DNA of 64,000 nucleotides from Pseudoduganella violaceinigra DSM 15887 (GTDB lineage: Bacteria; Pseudomonadota; Gammaproteobacteria; Burkholderiales; Burkholderiaceae_D): the NCBI RefSeq assembly GCF_000425385.1, contig NZ_KE384360.1, forward strand, positions 6,196 through 70,195. Reading direction: 5' to 3'. Numbering within the stretch: the first letter of the stretch is position 1; every line of letters starts with the position of its first letter. The notes under the pieces were generated by a model, which was not told where the DNA came from, searched no databases, and saw only the letters and a program-made list of their open reading frames with translations. Both the position numbers and the translations under genes were made by a program. This document shows positions 26,670 to 33,818 of the stretch, in pieces.

Positions 26670-28151
26670 TTAGCCGCGCAGCAGGCTCAGCACGCCGTTC
26701 GGCAGCGAGTTCGCCTGGGCCAGCATGGCGGTACCAGCTTGTTGCAGGATCTGGCCGCGGGTCAGGCTCGCGGTTTCTGCAGCGAAGTCGGTGTCCTGGA
26801 TGCGGCTACGCGATGCGGACAGGTTCTCGGTCGTCGTGCTCAGGTTCGAGATGGTCGACGAGAAGCGCGACTGCAGTGCACCGTAAGCAGCACGCTGGTT
26901 GTTCACCGACGCCAGGGCGGAGTCGGCAATCTTGATGGCCAGCTGGGCGTTGTCGAAGGTGGTCACGTCCAGGGTCGACACGGCCTTCAGGGTCGATGCC
27001 TGGATGGTGGTGGCAGCGGCAGCCGCACCGACGCCGAAACCGGAACCGTTATCCTTGACCGAGAACGAGCTTTCCGAGTCGAAGGTGACGCGGCCGTTGC
27101 CCACGGCGGTGGCGGCGGCAGCCTTGGCGTCGAACGCGGCGGTCAGGGCATTGGCGGTGGTGTAGGTCGACACGTCCAGCTTGCTGTTCGCGGCCGAGGC
27201 CTGGTTCACCAGCGAGATGTCGGCGCCGGTCGAGCTGGTCAGCTTGATGCCGCCGTTCTTTTCATCGTATTGGGCGGTGATGCCGGTCTTGGCCGATTGC
27301 GCATTGATGGCGTTGATGCCGGATGCGTAGTCGGTGGCCGAGGACACGGTGGCGCCGGTCGAGAACGACACGCGCACGGCCGAGCCGACGTTGTCGCCCA
27401 CCAAGTCGATCGAGTACGACTGGCCGGTACCCAGGGCCAGGTTGACGTCGGTACGCGCCGAAGCGGTCACGCCGGTCTGGGAGGTCAGCTTGTTGACGCC
27501 AGCGGCGATCGATTTGGCCGAGTCGCCTGCCACGGTGGTGTAGGTAGCGGCACCGCGCACACCGGCCACGTCGATGGCCTTGGCCGCCACCAATTTGGTG
27601 GTGGCGCCGGCAGCAACCTGGTCGTTTTCCACACGGTTGTCGCCGTAGGTATTGGTCAGGAAGTTGGCGCCGCTGGCCGAGATGGTCTGGTTGGCATCGG
27701 CACCGACCTGGAAGGTGGCGGTACCCATGGTGCCGTCCAGCAGGTTCTGGCCGTTGAAGGTGGTGGTTTGCGCCACGCGGTTCAGTTCGGATGCCAGCTG
27801 GCCGACTTCAGTCTGCAGGGCTTGACGGTCGGAAGCGGAGTTGGTGGCATTCGAGGACTGCACTGCCAGTTCACGGATACGCTGCAGGATGTCGCCGGAG
27901 GACGCCAGGGCGCCTTCCGCGGTCTGGGCCAGCGAAACGCCGTCGTTGGCGTTGCGCACAGCCTGGTTCATACCGCGGATCTGGGAAGACATACGGTCGG
28001 AAATCGCCAGGCCAGCCGCGTCGTCTTTCGCGCTGTTGATACGCAGGCCGGAGGACAGACGTTGCAGGGAGGTCGACAGGCTGTTCTGGGAAGCGGTCAG
28101 GTTGCGCTGCGAGTTCAGGGACGAGATGTTGGTATTGATTACGGAAGCCAT
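26670..28151 (-). CDS. fliC: Flagellin FliC
   Basis: 493 residues. The N-terminal D0/D1 region (ASVINTNISSLNSQRNLTAS; SSGLRINSAKDDAAGLAISD) and the C-terminal one (SRIQDTDFAAETASLTRGQI; AGTAMLAQANSLPNGVLSLL) are highly conserved flagellin ends. The centre is variable, as expected of the exposed filament surface. Only one flagellin gene is present in the window. A strong sigma-28 promoter match lies about 185 bases upstream, leaving a long leader with a hairpin. Confidence 0.97.
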   Translation of the reverse strand: MASVINTNISSLNSQRNLTASQNSLSTSLQRLSSGLRINSAKDDAAGLAISDRMSSQIRGMNQAVRNANDGVSLAQTAEGALASSGDILQRIRELAVQSSNATNSASDRQALQTEVGQLASELNRVAQTTTFNGQNLLDGTMGTATFQVGADANQTISASGANFLTNTYGDNRVENDQVAAGATTKLVAAKAIDVAGVRGAATYTTVAGDSAKSIAAGVNKLTSQTGVTASARTDVNLALGTGQSYSIDLVGDNVGSAVRVSFSTGATVSSATDYASGINAINAQSAKTGITAQYDEKNGGIKLTSSTGADISLVNQASAANSKLDVSTYTTANALTAAFDAKAAAATAVGNGRVTFDSESSFSVKDNGSGFGVGAAAAATTIQASTLKAVSTLDVTTFDNAQLAIKIADSALASVNNQRAAYGALQSRFSSTISNLSTTTENLSASRSRIQDTDFAAETASLTRGQILQQAGTAMLAQANSLPNGVLSLLRG

Positions 28152-28273
28152 GGTATTTCTCCATACGGTACTGCTGATTTGGCAATTTGCTCATTCACTT
28201 TGGCCCGCCACGCTGTGCTGTGACGATCAAGCCGCTGTTGTATTGGGTAACGGTTTCCACACGGGAACCTTTA

Positions 28274-28298
28274 GGGCGATTTGCGCGGTAAATCGTCC
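28274..28298 (-). promoter_or_regulatory. Hairpin in the fliC 5' leader
   Basis: On the minus strand GGACGATTT-N7-AAATCGCCC, eight of nine pairs matching, in the predicted untranslated leader of fliC. A function (mRNA stability or translational control of flagellin) is inference only. Confidence 0.4.
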
Positions 28299-28334
28299 TG
28301 TTACTCCCCTCAAGTTGCCTGCGCCATGTTCGCT

Positions 28335-28361
28335 AAGACGGCGTGTTTTTCCTGAACTTTA
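28335..28361 (-). promoter_or_regulatory. Sigma-28 (FliA) promoter for fliC
   Basis: On the minus strand TAAAGTTC, 11 bases, GCCGTCTT. Seven of eight -35 positions match the FliA consensus and spacing is exact. It predicts a transcript starting near 28328 and a leader of about 175 bases. A weaker similar sequence (TAAAGGTT, 10 bases, AACCGTTA) lies closer to the gene near 28247-28272. Confidence 0.75.
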
Positions 28362-28398
28362 GGCCGGAAAAAAATATTTTTCATGCGCCGAAAAGACG

Positions 28399-28422
28399 AA
28401 AAAAAACCCGCCGGAGGGCGGG
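28399..28422 (-). terminator. Intrinsic terminator after the GGDEF gene
   Basis: On the minus strand CCCGCC-CTCC-GGCGGG followed by TTTTTTTT, 20 bases past the stop of the diguanylate cyclase gene. It insulates that gene from fliC. Confidence 0.88.
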
Positions 28423-28441
28423 CTGCTGGGAGCGCGGTGGT

Positions 28442-30019
28442 TTATTCGGCAACGACGACCCGGTTCTTGCCCGATTTCTTGGCCTTGTACATGGCCTCGT
28501 CGGCCCGCTTGACCAGGTCGGCCTGCACTTCGTTGGGGCGGCGCAGGGCGACGCCGGCCGAGAAGGTGATCAGCACCTTCTCGTTTTCATGCATGAAGAA
28601 GTGGCGCGTCAGTTCGCGCTGCAGGCGGGTCATGGTGGCCTCGGCCGCCTCGATGTTGGTCTCCGGCAGCAGGATCAGGAATTCCTCGCCGCCGAAGCGG
28701 GCGATCACGTCCATGGAGCGCAAGGTCTCTTTGACAACCTTGACCAAATGTTTCAGCGCATTGTCGCCGGCGATATGGCCCAGGGTATCGTTGAGTTTCT
28801 TGAAGTCGTCCAGGTCCAGCACGGCGATGCACAGCGGCGTGCCGCGCCGGTCGGCGCGCGCCGTCTCGCGCTCGAACACATCGTCCAGGCCGCGCCGGTT
28901 CAGCGAGCCGGTCAGCTGGTCTTCGCGCACCAGTTCGCTCAAATGCTGCAGCTTGGCTTCCAGGGCGTGGATGCGCGCCTCGGCATCCTGCACTTCCTGG
29001 CGCGCCACCATCATATTGTCGCGCGCCTGCAGGGCATCGCTCTGCACCTGGCGGGTTTCCTTCAGCACATCGTCGAGAATCTGGTTGAGCTCGCCGATAT
29101 CGTGGGCGGCGCGGATTTTGTCGGAATAGCCGCCGATCTTTTCGTGGAAGTCGCCAGTCGAGGTCGCCACGGCGCCGAGGCGGTCGATGAAGGTCATCAT
29201 CATGTTCTTGACGGTGGCCTTGACGTCCGTGATCGAGTGCTTGAGCTGGCTTTGCTTATAGATGACGTCCTTCAGGCTGCGCGTGGCTTCCTCCAGCGCG
29301 CGCGAGTCGAGCGGGCCGGCGATCAGGTTCTGCACGGCGTCGATCTGGCCGCGCAGCCAGGAATCGTCGTCCAGCAGCTCGCTGACGTTTTCGAGCAGCA
29401 GGCGGAACAGGCGCAGCAGCAATTCCTGCTGCTCGGCCGTGTCGCCGCTGCGTAGTTCGATCTGGTAGCACAGCTGCTTGAGGCGGCTGCTGATTTCGGC
29501 CAGCGCCGCGTCCGTATGGGCTTCCTTGGTGGCCGCGCCCAGCGACTCGGCCTCGGCCACCAGGGCTGGCGAGCCCGACAGCAGGGAAGCGACGGCGAAG
29601 GTCAGCGTTCGGCTCAGCAGTTCACGCAGGACGCGCGCCTGCTCGTTGGTCTCTTCCGGCACCAGGCCGCCGGCGCCCACCTTGACCAGCGGGCGTTCGG
29701 CCAGCGAGGCCAGGGTGCGGGCATAGGTATCCCAGTCGCGCGCCTTGACCGCGCGGTTGAAGCGGCGGCCGAAGTCGGCCAAGTCGCCCGGCTGGTCGGT
29801 CAGGCGCGCGGCAAACTGGGCCAGCATGGCTTCGGCCGGGCTGTCCTGCACCACGGGGGCGGGCGGCGGCGTGCTGACGCCGGCGATTTCATTGTAGATG
29901 TCGCGATACGCGTCAGGCGTCGGGGCAATCCGGCGTACGGCGAGGCGGCGGAACGCCTCGCGCGCAATATCAGCCGGATTCATGTCCCCCGCGGCTGGAT
30001 TGGTGGGTTTGCTAGACAT
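28442..30019 (-). CDS. Diguanylate cyclase with long helical N-terminal region
   Basis: 525 residues. The first about 340 contain no domain I can name; they are largely helical, with coiled coil near 320-355 (VQDAEARIHALEAKLQHLSE). The C-terminal GGDEF domain covers roughly 360-525: DQLTGSLNRRGLDDVFERE, LDLDDFKKLNDTLGHIAGD and the active-site FGGEEFLILLPE near residue 443. It should make c-di-GMP from two GTP. No membrane segment is apparent, so a soluble sensor is likely. Its place beside fliC, and the ycgR gene nearby, suggest control of motility; that link is inferred. Confidence 0.9.
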   Translation of the reverse strand: MSSKPTNPAAGDMNPADIAREAFRRLAVRRIAPTPDAYRDIYNEIAGVSTPPPAPVVQDSPAEAMLAQFAARLTDQPGDLADFGRRFNRAVKARDWDTYARTLASLAERPLVKVGAGGLVPEETNEQARVLRELLSRTLTFAVASLLSGSPALVAEAESLGAATKEAHTDAALAEISSRLKQLCYQIELRSGDTAEQQELLLRLFRLLLENVSELLDDDSWLRGQIDAVQNLIAGPLDSRALEEATRSLKDVIYKQSQLKHSITDVKATVKNMMMTFIDRLGAVATSTGDFHEKIGGYSDKIRAAHDIGELNQILDDVLKETRQVQSDALQARDNMMVARQEVQDAEARIHALEAKLQHLSELVREDQLTGSLNRRGLDDVFERETARADRRGTPLCIAVLDLDDFKKLNDTLGHIAGDNALKHLVKVVKETLRSMDVIARFGGEEFLILLPETNIEAAEATMTRLQRELTRHFFMHENEKVLITFSAGVALRRPNEVQADLVKRADEAMYKAKKSGKNRVVVAE

Positions 30020-30131
30020 CTGACGTACAGCCTTTTCAAAGGTTTACCGATTGTCAGCATCTTAAGCCACCCGCCAGTCGCCCGATTCCAGAATCAACGG
30101 GTGGAAATGTGCTTACTTCACGGCATCATTT

Positions 30132-30779
30132 CTATTCGATCAGCTGGTTCTTGATGGCGTAGTGCGTCAGCTCGGCGCTGTTCTTCAGGTTCATCTTGGC
30201 CAACAGGCGGGAGCGGTATTCACTGACTGTCTTGACCGAGAGCGATAGTTCCTTGGCAATCGCGCCCACCGTCTTGCCGGAGGCGATCATGGTCAGGGTC
30301 TGGTATTCCCGGTCCGACAGCGTTTCATGCGGCGCCGCCTGGTGGTCCTCGCCGACATGGTTGGCCAATTCCTGGGCCAAGGCCGGACTGATATATTTTA
30401 ACCCTGCCGCACACTGGCGGATTGCATTTACTAACTCTTTTGGCGCACTTTGTTTGGTGAGGTAGCCGGCGGCGCCGGCCTTGAGCGAGCGGATGGCGTA
30501 CTGGTCTTCGCGGTGCATGGATAGCACCAGCACGGCCAGTTCCGGCTTGTCTTTCTTGACTTGTTTTAGTACTTCAATTCCGTTGCGATCTGGCAGCGAA
30601 ATATCAAGTAGTAATACATGGCAGCCGGACTTGCGGAACAGCTTGATGGCATCGAGGCCGCTTTCCGCCTCGCCGGCGACCACGATGTCCCGGGTCTCGG
30701 CCAATATCTGTTTCAAGCCTTCGCGCACAATGGCGTGGTCGTCGGCAATGAAAACCTTGATGACGGCTTTTTCATTCAT
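30132..30779 (-). CDS. NarL/FixJ-type (LuxR-HTH) response regulator
   Basis: 215 residues. The receiver domain carries the acidic pocket IADDH, the phosphoacceptor Asp59 in LLLDISLPD, and Lys in LTKQSAPKEL. The C-terminal LuxR-type helix-turn-helix reads SDREYQTLTMIASGKTVGAI, then KTVSEYRSRLLAKM. It overlaps the histidine kinase gene upstream by 8 bases, so the two form a cognate pair. The target genes cannot be read from this sequence. Confidence 0.93.
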   Translation of the reverse strand: MNEKAVIKVFIADDHAIVREGLKQILAETRDIVVAGEAESGLDAIKLFRKSGCHVLLLDISLPDRNGIEVLKQVKKDKPELAVLVLSMHREDQYAIRSLKAGAAGYLTKQSAPKELVNAIRQCAAGLKYISPALAQELANHVGEDHQAAPHETLSDREYQTLTMIASGKTVGAIAKELSLSVKTVSEYRSRLLAKMNLKNSAELTHYAIKNQLIE

Positions 30780-31860
30780 GGCCTATTGTAACGTCCGGGG
30801 CCGATGCCGGGAGACGGATTTTTATCGCCACTTCGGTCCCGCCGCCGGCCGCATGGCCCAGGGTCAGCGTACCGCCCAGGGCCCGGGCCCGCTCGGCCAT
30901 GCCGCGCAGGCCGAAGGAGTCGGGCTTGGCGCGGTCGGCCGGGCGGATGCCGCGGCCGTTGTCGCTGATCTTCAAGGTCAGCACGCCGCGGCTGCGGCTG
31001 AGCCGGATCGCGGCCGCGCTCGCTTGGGCATGCTTGGCGATATTGGTCAGCGCTTCCTGCGCAATGCGGAACAGGGCGGCGGCCTGTTCGGGATCGAGCT
31101 CGAGCTCCTTCATGCCGGCGCGCAGGGTGCAGGCGATGCCGGCCTGGGTCTCGAATTCCTTGGCCTGCCATTCGAGCGCGGGCAGCAGGCCGAAGTCCAG
31201 CACCGTGGGGCGCAGGTCCAGCGTCAGGCGGTGCACGGCGTCGATGGTGCGGTCGACCAGGGCGTCGACATAGGACGCCTTCTTCTGCAAGGCTTCATCG
31301 TCGGGCAGGCGCGCCGCCAGCATGGCCAGGGCCATCTTGATGGCGGTCAGGTTGCCGCCCAGGTCGTCGTGGATTTCGCGCGCGATGCGCTCGCGCTCCT
31401 GCTCCTTGACCTTTTCGATGTGGGCGGTCAGCTCGGCCAGGCGGGCGCGGCTGGCGCGCACTTCGAGCTGCTCGCGCTTGCTCTCCGTGATATTCGACAT
31501 CATGCCTTCCCACAGCACGGCGCCGCCGGGCAGGGCGTGCGGGGTGCAGCGCAGGTTGATCCACTTGACGTCCTTCCAGGCCTCGACCCAGATGCGGCCT
31601 TCCCAGTTCCAGCTCGCCATCGACTGGGCCGACGACTGCATCGACTCCAGGTAAGCCGGGCGGTCTTCCGGCAGTACCAGGGACAGGAAGCGCTCGGGCA
31701 CCGCCTGCAGTTCGGCGGCGCCGACGCCCAGCAAGGCCAGGCAGCCATCGCTCAGGTAAGGGAAGGACACGCTGCCGTCGGCCGCGCGGCGGAACTGGTA
31801 CACCAGGCCGGGGGCATTGGCGGCGATCGTGTGCAGGGTGGTCGGCAAGGCTGGGCGCAT
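30772..31860 (-). CDS. PAS-containing sensor histidine kinase (HisKA_3 / NarX-UhpB class)
   Basis: 362 residues. A PAS domain covers roughly residues 10-130 (APGLVYQFRRAADGSVSFPY, WINLRCTPHALPGGAVLWEG). The dimerisation helix has the phosphoacceptor His in RIAREIHDDLGGNLTAIK near residue 165. The HATPase_c part follows (NIAKHAQASAAAIRLSRSRG; ISDNGRGIRP; FGLRGMAERARALGG). No transmembrane segment is evident, so it probably senses a cytoplasmic signal through PAS. It overlaps the response regulator gene by 8 bases. Confidence 0.92.
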   Translation of the reverse strand: MRPALPTTLHTIAANAPGLVYQFRRAADGSVSFPYLSDGCLALLGVGAAELQAVPERFLSLVLPEDRPAYLESMQSSAQSMASWNWEGRIWVEAWKDVKWINLRCTPHALPGGAVLWEGMMSNITESKREQLEVRASRARLAELTAHIEKVKEQERERIAREIHDDLGGNLTAIKMALAMLAARLPDDEALQKKASYVDALVDRTIDAVHRLTLDLRPTVLDFGLLPALEWQAKEFETQAGIACTLRAGMKELELDPEQAAALFRIAQEALTNIAKHAQASAAAIRLSRSRGVLTLKISDNGRGIRPADRAKPDSFGLRGMAERARALGGTLTLGHAAGGGTEVAIKIRLPASAPDVTIGHE

Positions 31861-31875
31861 GGTCGGGCGACGGGC

Positions 31876-32457
31876 TCAGCGGCGGCGCATGCGCCAGAAC
31901 GCGCTGAAGCGGCGCAGCACGCGCATCGGCCGGGCGGAAAGCCGGCCGCGGCGCCAGCCGGCACGCCAGCGGCGCAGGCGCTCGCGCACACTGTCCACCA
32001 GGGCGCGGTACGCGCGCCAGGCGGCGCTGGCTTTCAGGCGGGCCACCCAGCGCTCCTTCACCGCGAGGAAACGGCCTTGCAGCCAAGCGAACCAGCGCAG
32101 CTTGAGCAGGGACGGCCGGGTCAGCGTGTACAGCCGCGCCACCGCGGCGGCGCCGGCGATCTTGGCCAGCACGAACACGCTCAGGCCCATGATGGCGTGG
32201 CCGCGCGCCATGGCGAACAGGGCCAGCAGCTTGACCGGGAACAGCATCAGGGCCGGCAGCAGGAAGACGGCCATGGCCGCGGCCGGGCCGAGGCCGCAGA
32301 TGAGGCGTTCCAAGGCCCGGAAGGGCGGGAAGGCGGACAGCCGTATCATCAGGCGCGCGCCCGCATCCCACAGCCATTCCTCGAAAATGAGGAACAAGGC
32401 AGCCAGGTAGACAAGCGGCGCAAACAGGCGGCGTCTGAATGTGTACAATCGCTTCAT
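31876..32457 (-). CDS. Hypothetical membrane protein, Arg-rich C-terminus
   Basis: 193 residues from the ATG at 32457; longer in-frame readings would run into greB on the other strand and are rejected. Two or three hydrophobic segments are visible (LFAPLVYLAALFLIFEEWLW; LGPAAAMAVFLLPALMLFPV; MGLSVFVLAKIAGAAAVARL). They are followed by a strongly basic tail of about 80 residues rich in Arg and Trp. I do not recognise the family. It is divergent from greB and ends 15 bases before the histidine kinase start, so it may be co-transcribed with the two-component pair. Confidence 0.72.
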   Translation of the reverse strand: MKRLYTFRRRLFAPLVYLAALFLIFEEWLWDAGARLMIRLSAFPPFRALERLICGLGPAAAMAVFLLPALMLFPVKLLALFAMARGHAIMGLSVFVLAKIAGAAAVARLYTLTRPSLLKLRWFAWLQGRFLAVKERWVARLKASAAWRAYRALVDSVRERLRRWRAGWRRGRLSARPMRVLRRFSAFWRMRRR

Positions 32458-32496
32458 GTGGCAGCCATTATTGCACCAAATAATTAGAATGCGGTT

Positions 32497-33060
32497 ATGA
32501 ACAAAGCTTTTGTCAAAGAGAGCGAGCCGGACGATGACGACGACCTGCCGCCAGGCGCGCCGCCGATTCCAAAAGGTTCCAAAAATTACATCACGCCGGC
32601 CGGCTATCAGCGCATCAAGGACGAGTTGCTGCAGCTGATCGATGTCGAGCGTCCTGAAGTGGTGAAGGTGGTGCACTGGGCCGCCTCCAACGGCGACCGC
32701 TCCGAGAACGGCGATTACATTTACGGCAAGCGCCGCCTGCGCGAAATCGACCGCCGCATCCGCTTCCTGACCAAGCGCATGGACCTGGCCGAGGTGGTCG
32801 ATCCCAGCATCCACCATGGCAACGACCAGGTGTTCTTTGGCGCCACGGTCACCTATGCCAAAGGCGATGGCGAAGAACACACGATCACGATCGTCGGCAT
32901 CGACGAGTTTGATCCGCTGAAGGGCAAGATCAGCTGGATCAGTCCGGTCGCCCGCACGCTGACCAAGGCGCGCGAAGGCGACATGGTCCTGCTGCACACG
33001 CCCAACGGCGCCGAAGAACTGGAAATCCTCGACGTCAGCTACCCCGCCCCCGCGCCTTGA
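32497..33060 (+). CDS. greB: Transcription elongation factor GreB
   Basis: 187 residues. An N-terminal acidic extension (VKESEPDDDDDLPPG) precedes the Gre coiled coil (YITPAGYQRIKDELLQLIDV; ASNGDRSENGDYIYGKRRLR) and the C-terminal globular domain (TVTYAKGDGEEHTITIVGID; KISWISPVARTLTKAREGD). The two acidic tip residues needed for cleavage lie in the GDRSENGDY loop. GreB rescues backtracked RNA polymerase by stimulating transcript cleavage. The DYIYGK(R)RLREIDRR sequence favours GreB over GreA. Confidence 0.95.
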   Translation: MNKAFVKESEPDDDDDLPPGAPPIPKGSKNYITPAGYQRIKDELLQLIDVERPEVVKVVHWAASNGDRSENGDYIYGKRRLREIDRRIRFLTKRMDLAEVVDPSIHHGNDQVFFGATVTYAKGDGEEHTITIVGIDEFDPLKGKISWISPVARTLTKAREGDMVLLHTPNGAEELEILDVSYPAPAP

Positions 33061-33107
33061 GCGTGCACAAAACGCCAGCCGGCAGTACGGCTATCCTTTG
33101 ACTGGAC

Positions 33108-33148
33108 GGTGTCTGACCCTGCGGGTCAGACACCGGTGTACCGGTTTT
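33108..33148 (+). repeat. RAYT left end: palindromic REP arm
   Basis: Contains the perfect palindrome GGTGTCTGACCC-TGC-GGGTCAGACACC followed by a 14-bp tail ending CCGGTTTT. Its reverse copy at 33775-33815 matches 38 of 41 positions. Together they bound the transposase gene. Confidence 0.85.
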
Positions 33149-33164
33149 GACAAGGAGCGCTGAA

Positions 33165-33785
33165 ATGCCCCGTTCCCTTCGCAATTACCCAGCAGGCACC
33201 TGTCTTCATCTCGTACAACGTGGCAATAATGGCCAAGTATGTTTCCATGACGACGAGGAGCGAAGGCGCTTCCTGGCGTTACTTAAAGAGCATAGTCTGA
33301 AGTCCGATTGCGACATTCACGCATATGTGTTGATGAGCAATCACTTCCATCTTTTGGTCACGCTGCGCGCACAAAACTGCCAGGCGAGTTTCATGAAATC
33401 CCTGGCGCAACGAACTTCGCGTTGGCGCCATGTGCGGCATGGCGGTACTGGAACGATGTGGGATAGCAGGTATCACTCCTCGCAAATCGATAGCGCGGCC
33501 TATCTGCTGTTGTGCCAGCGATATATCGAACTGAATCCAGTGCGCGCCAGGATGGTTGATTTCGCCGGTGCGTATAGGTGGTCGAGCTACCGTGCGAATG
33601 CGGAAGGGAAAGAGGACGAATTGCTGCGTCCACACCCGGTCTATCTTGATCTTGGCATCGATGTTTTAGGCCGGCTGCGCGCGTATAGGGCACTGTTTGA
33701 TTTGCCATTTTCCGAGAAGGACTTGGAGCGCATCCGGTTTGCGATCAAGGGGGATGCTACGCTGCGCAGCGCGAAAAACCGGTAA
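33165..33785 (+). CDS. REP-associated tyrosine transposase (RAYT, TnpA-REP family)
   Basis: 206 residues from the ATG at 33165, preceded by AAGGAG. The Y1 transposase HUH-type motif is VLMSNHFHLLVT with His60 and His62, and the predicted catalytic tyrosine is Tyr120 in CQRYIELNPVRARM. RAYTs cut and join single-stranded REP sequences and are thought to have spread them. Both key elements are intact, so the enzyme may be active. The gene has lower GC than its neighbours and lies between greB and spoT, flanked by 41-bp inverted REP arms. The stop codon is inside the right arm. Confidence 0.93.
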   Translation: MPRSLRNYPAGTCLHLVQRGNNGQVCFHDDEERRRFLALLKEHSLKSDCDIHAYVLMSNHFHLLVTLRAQNCQASFMKSLAQRTSRWRHVRHGGTGTMWDSRYHSSQIDSAAYLLLCQRYIELNPVRARMVDFAGAYRWSSYRANAEGKEDELLRPHPVYLDLGIDVLGRLRAYRALFDLPFSEKDLERIRFAIKGDATLRSAKNR

Positions 33786-33815
33786 ACCGGTGTCAGACCC
33801 GCAGGGTCTGACACC
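33775..33815 (-). repeat. RAYT right end: palindromic REP arm
   Basis: Inverse of the left end. AAAACCGGTAAACC leads into GGTGTCAGACCC-GCA-GGGTCTGACACC. It overlaps the transposase stop codon and ends three bases before the spoT stop. Confidence 0.85.
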
Positions 33816-33818
33816 ATG

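Noticed and set aside
31876..32997. A longer start for the Arg-rich membrane protein
   Set aside because: The extra 180 codons would be antisense to greB; the ATG at 32457 gives a sensible hydrophobic N-terminus.
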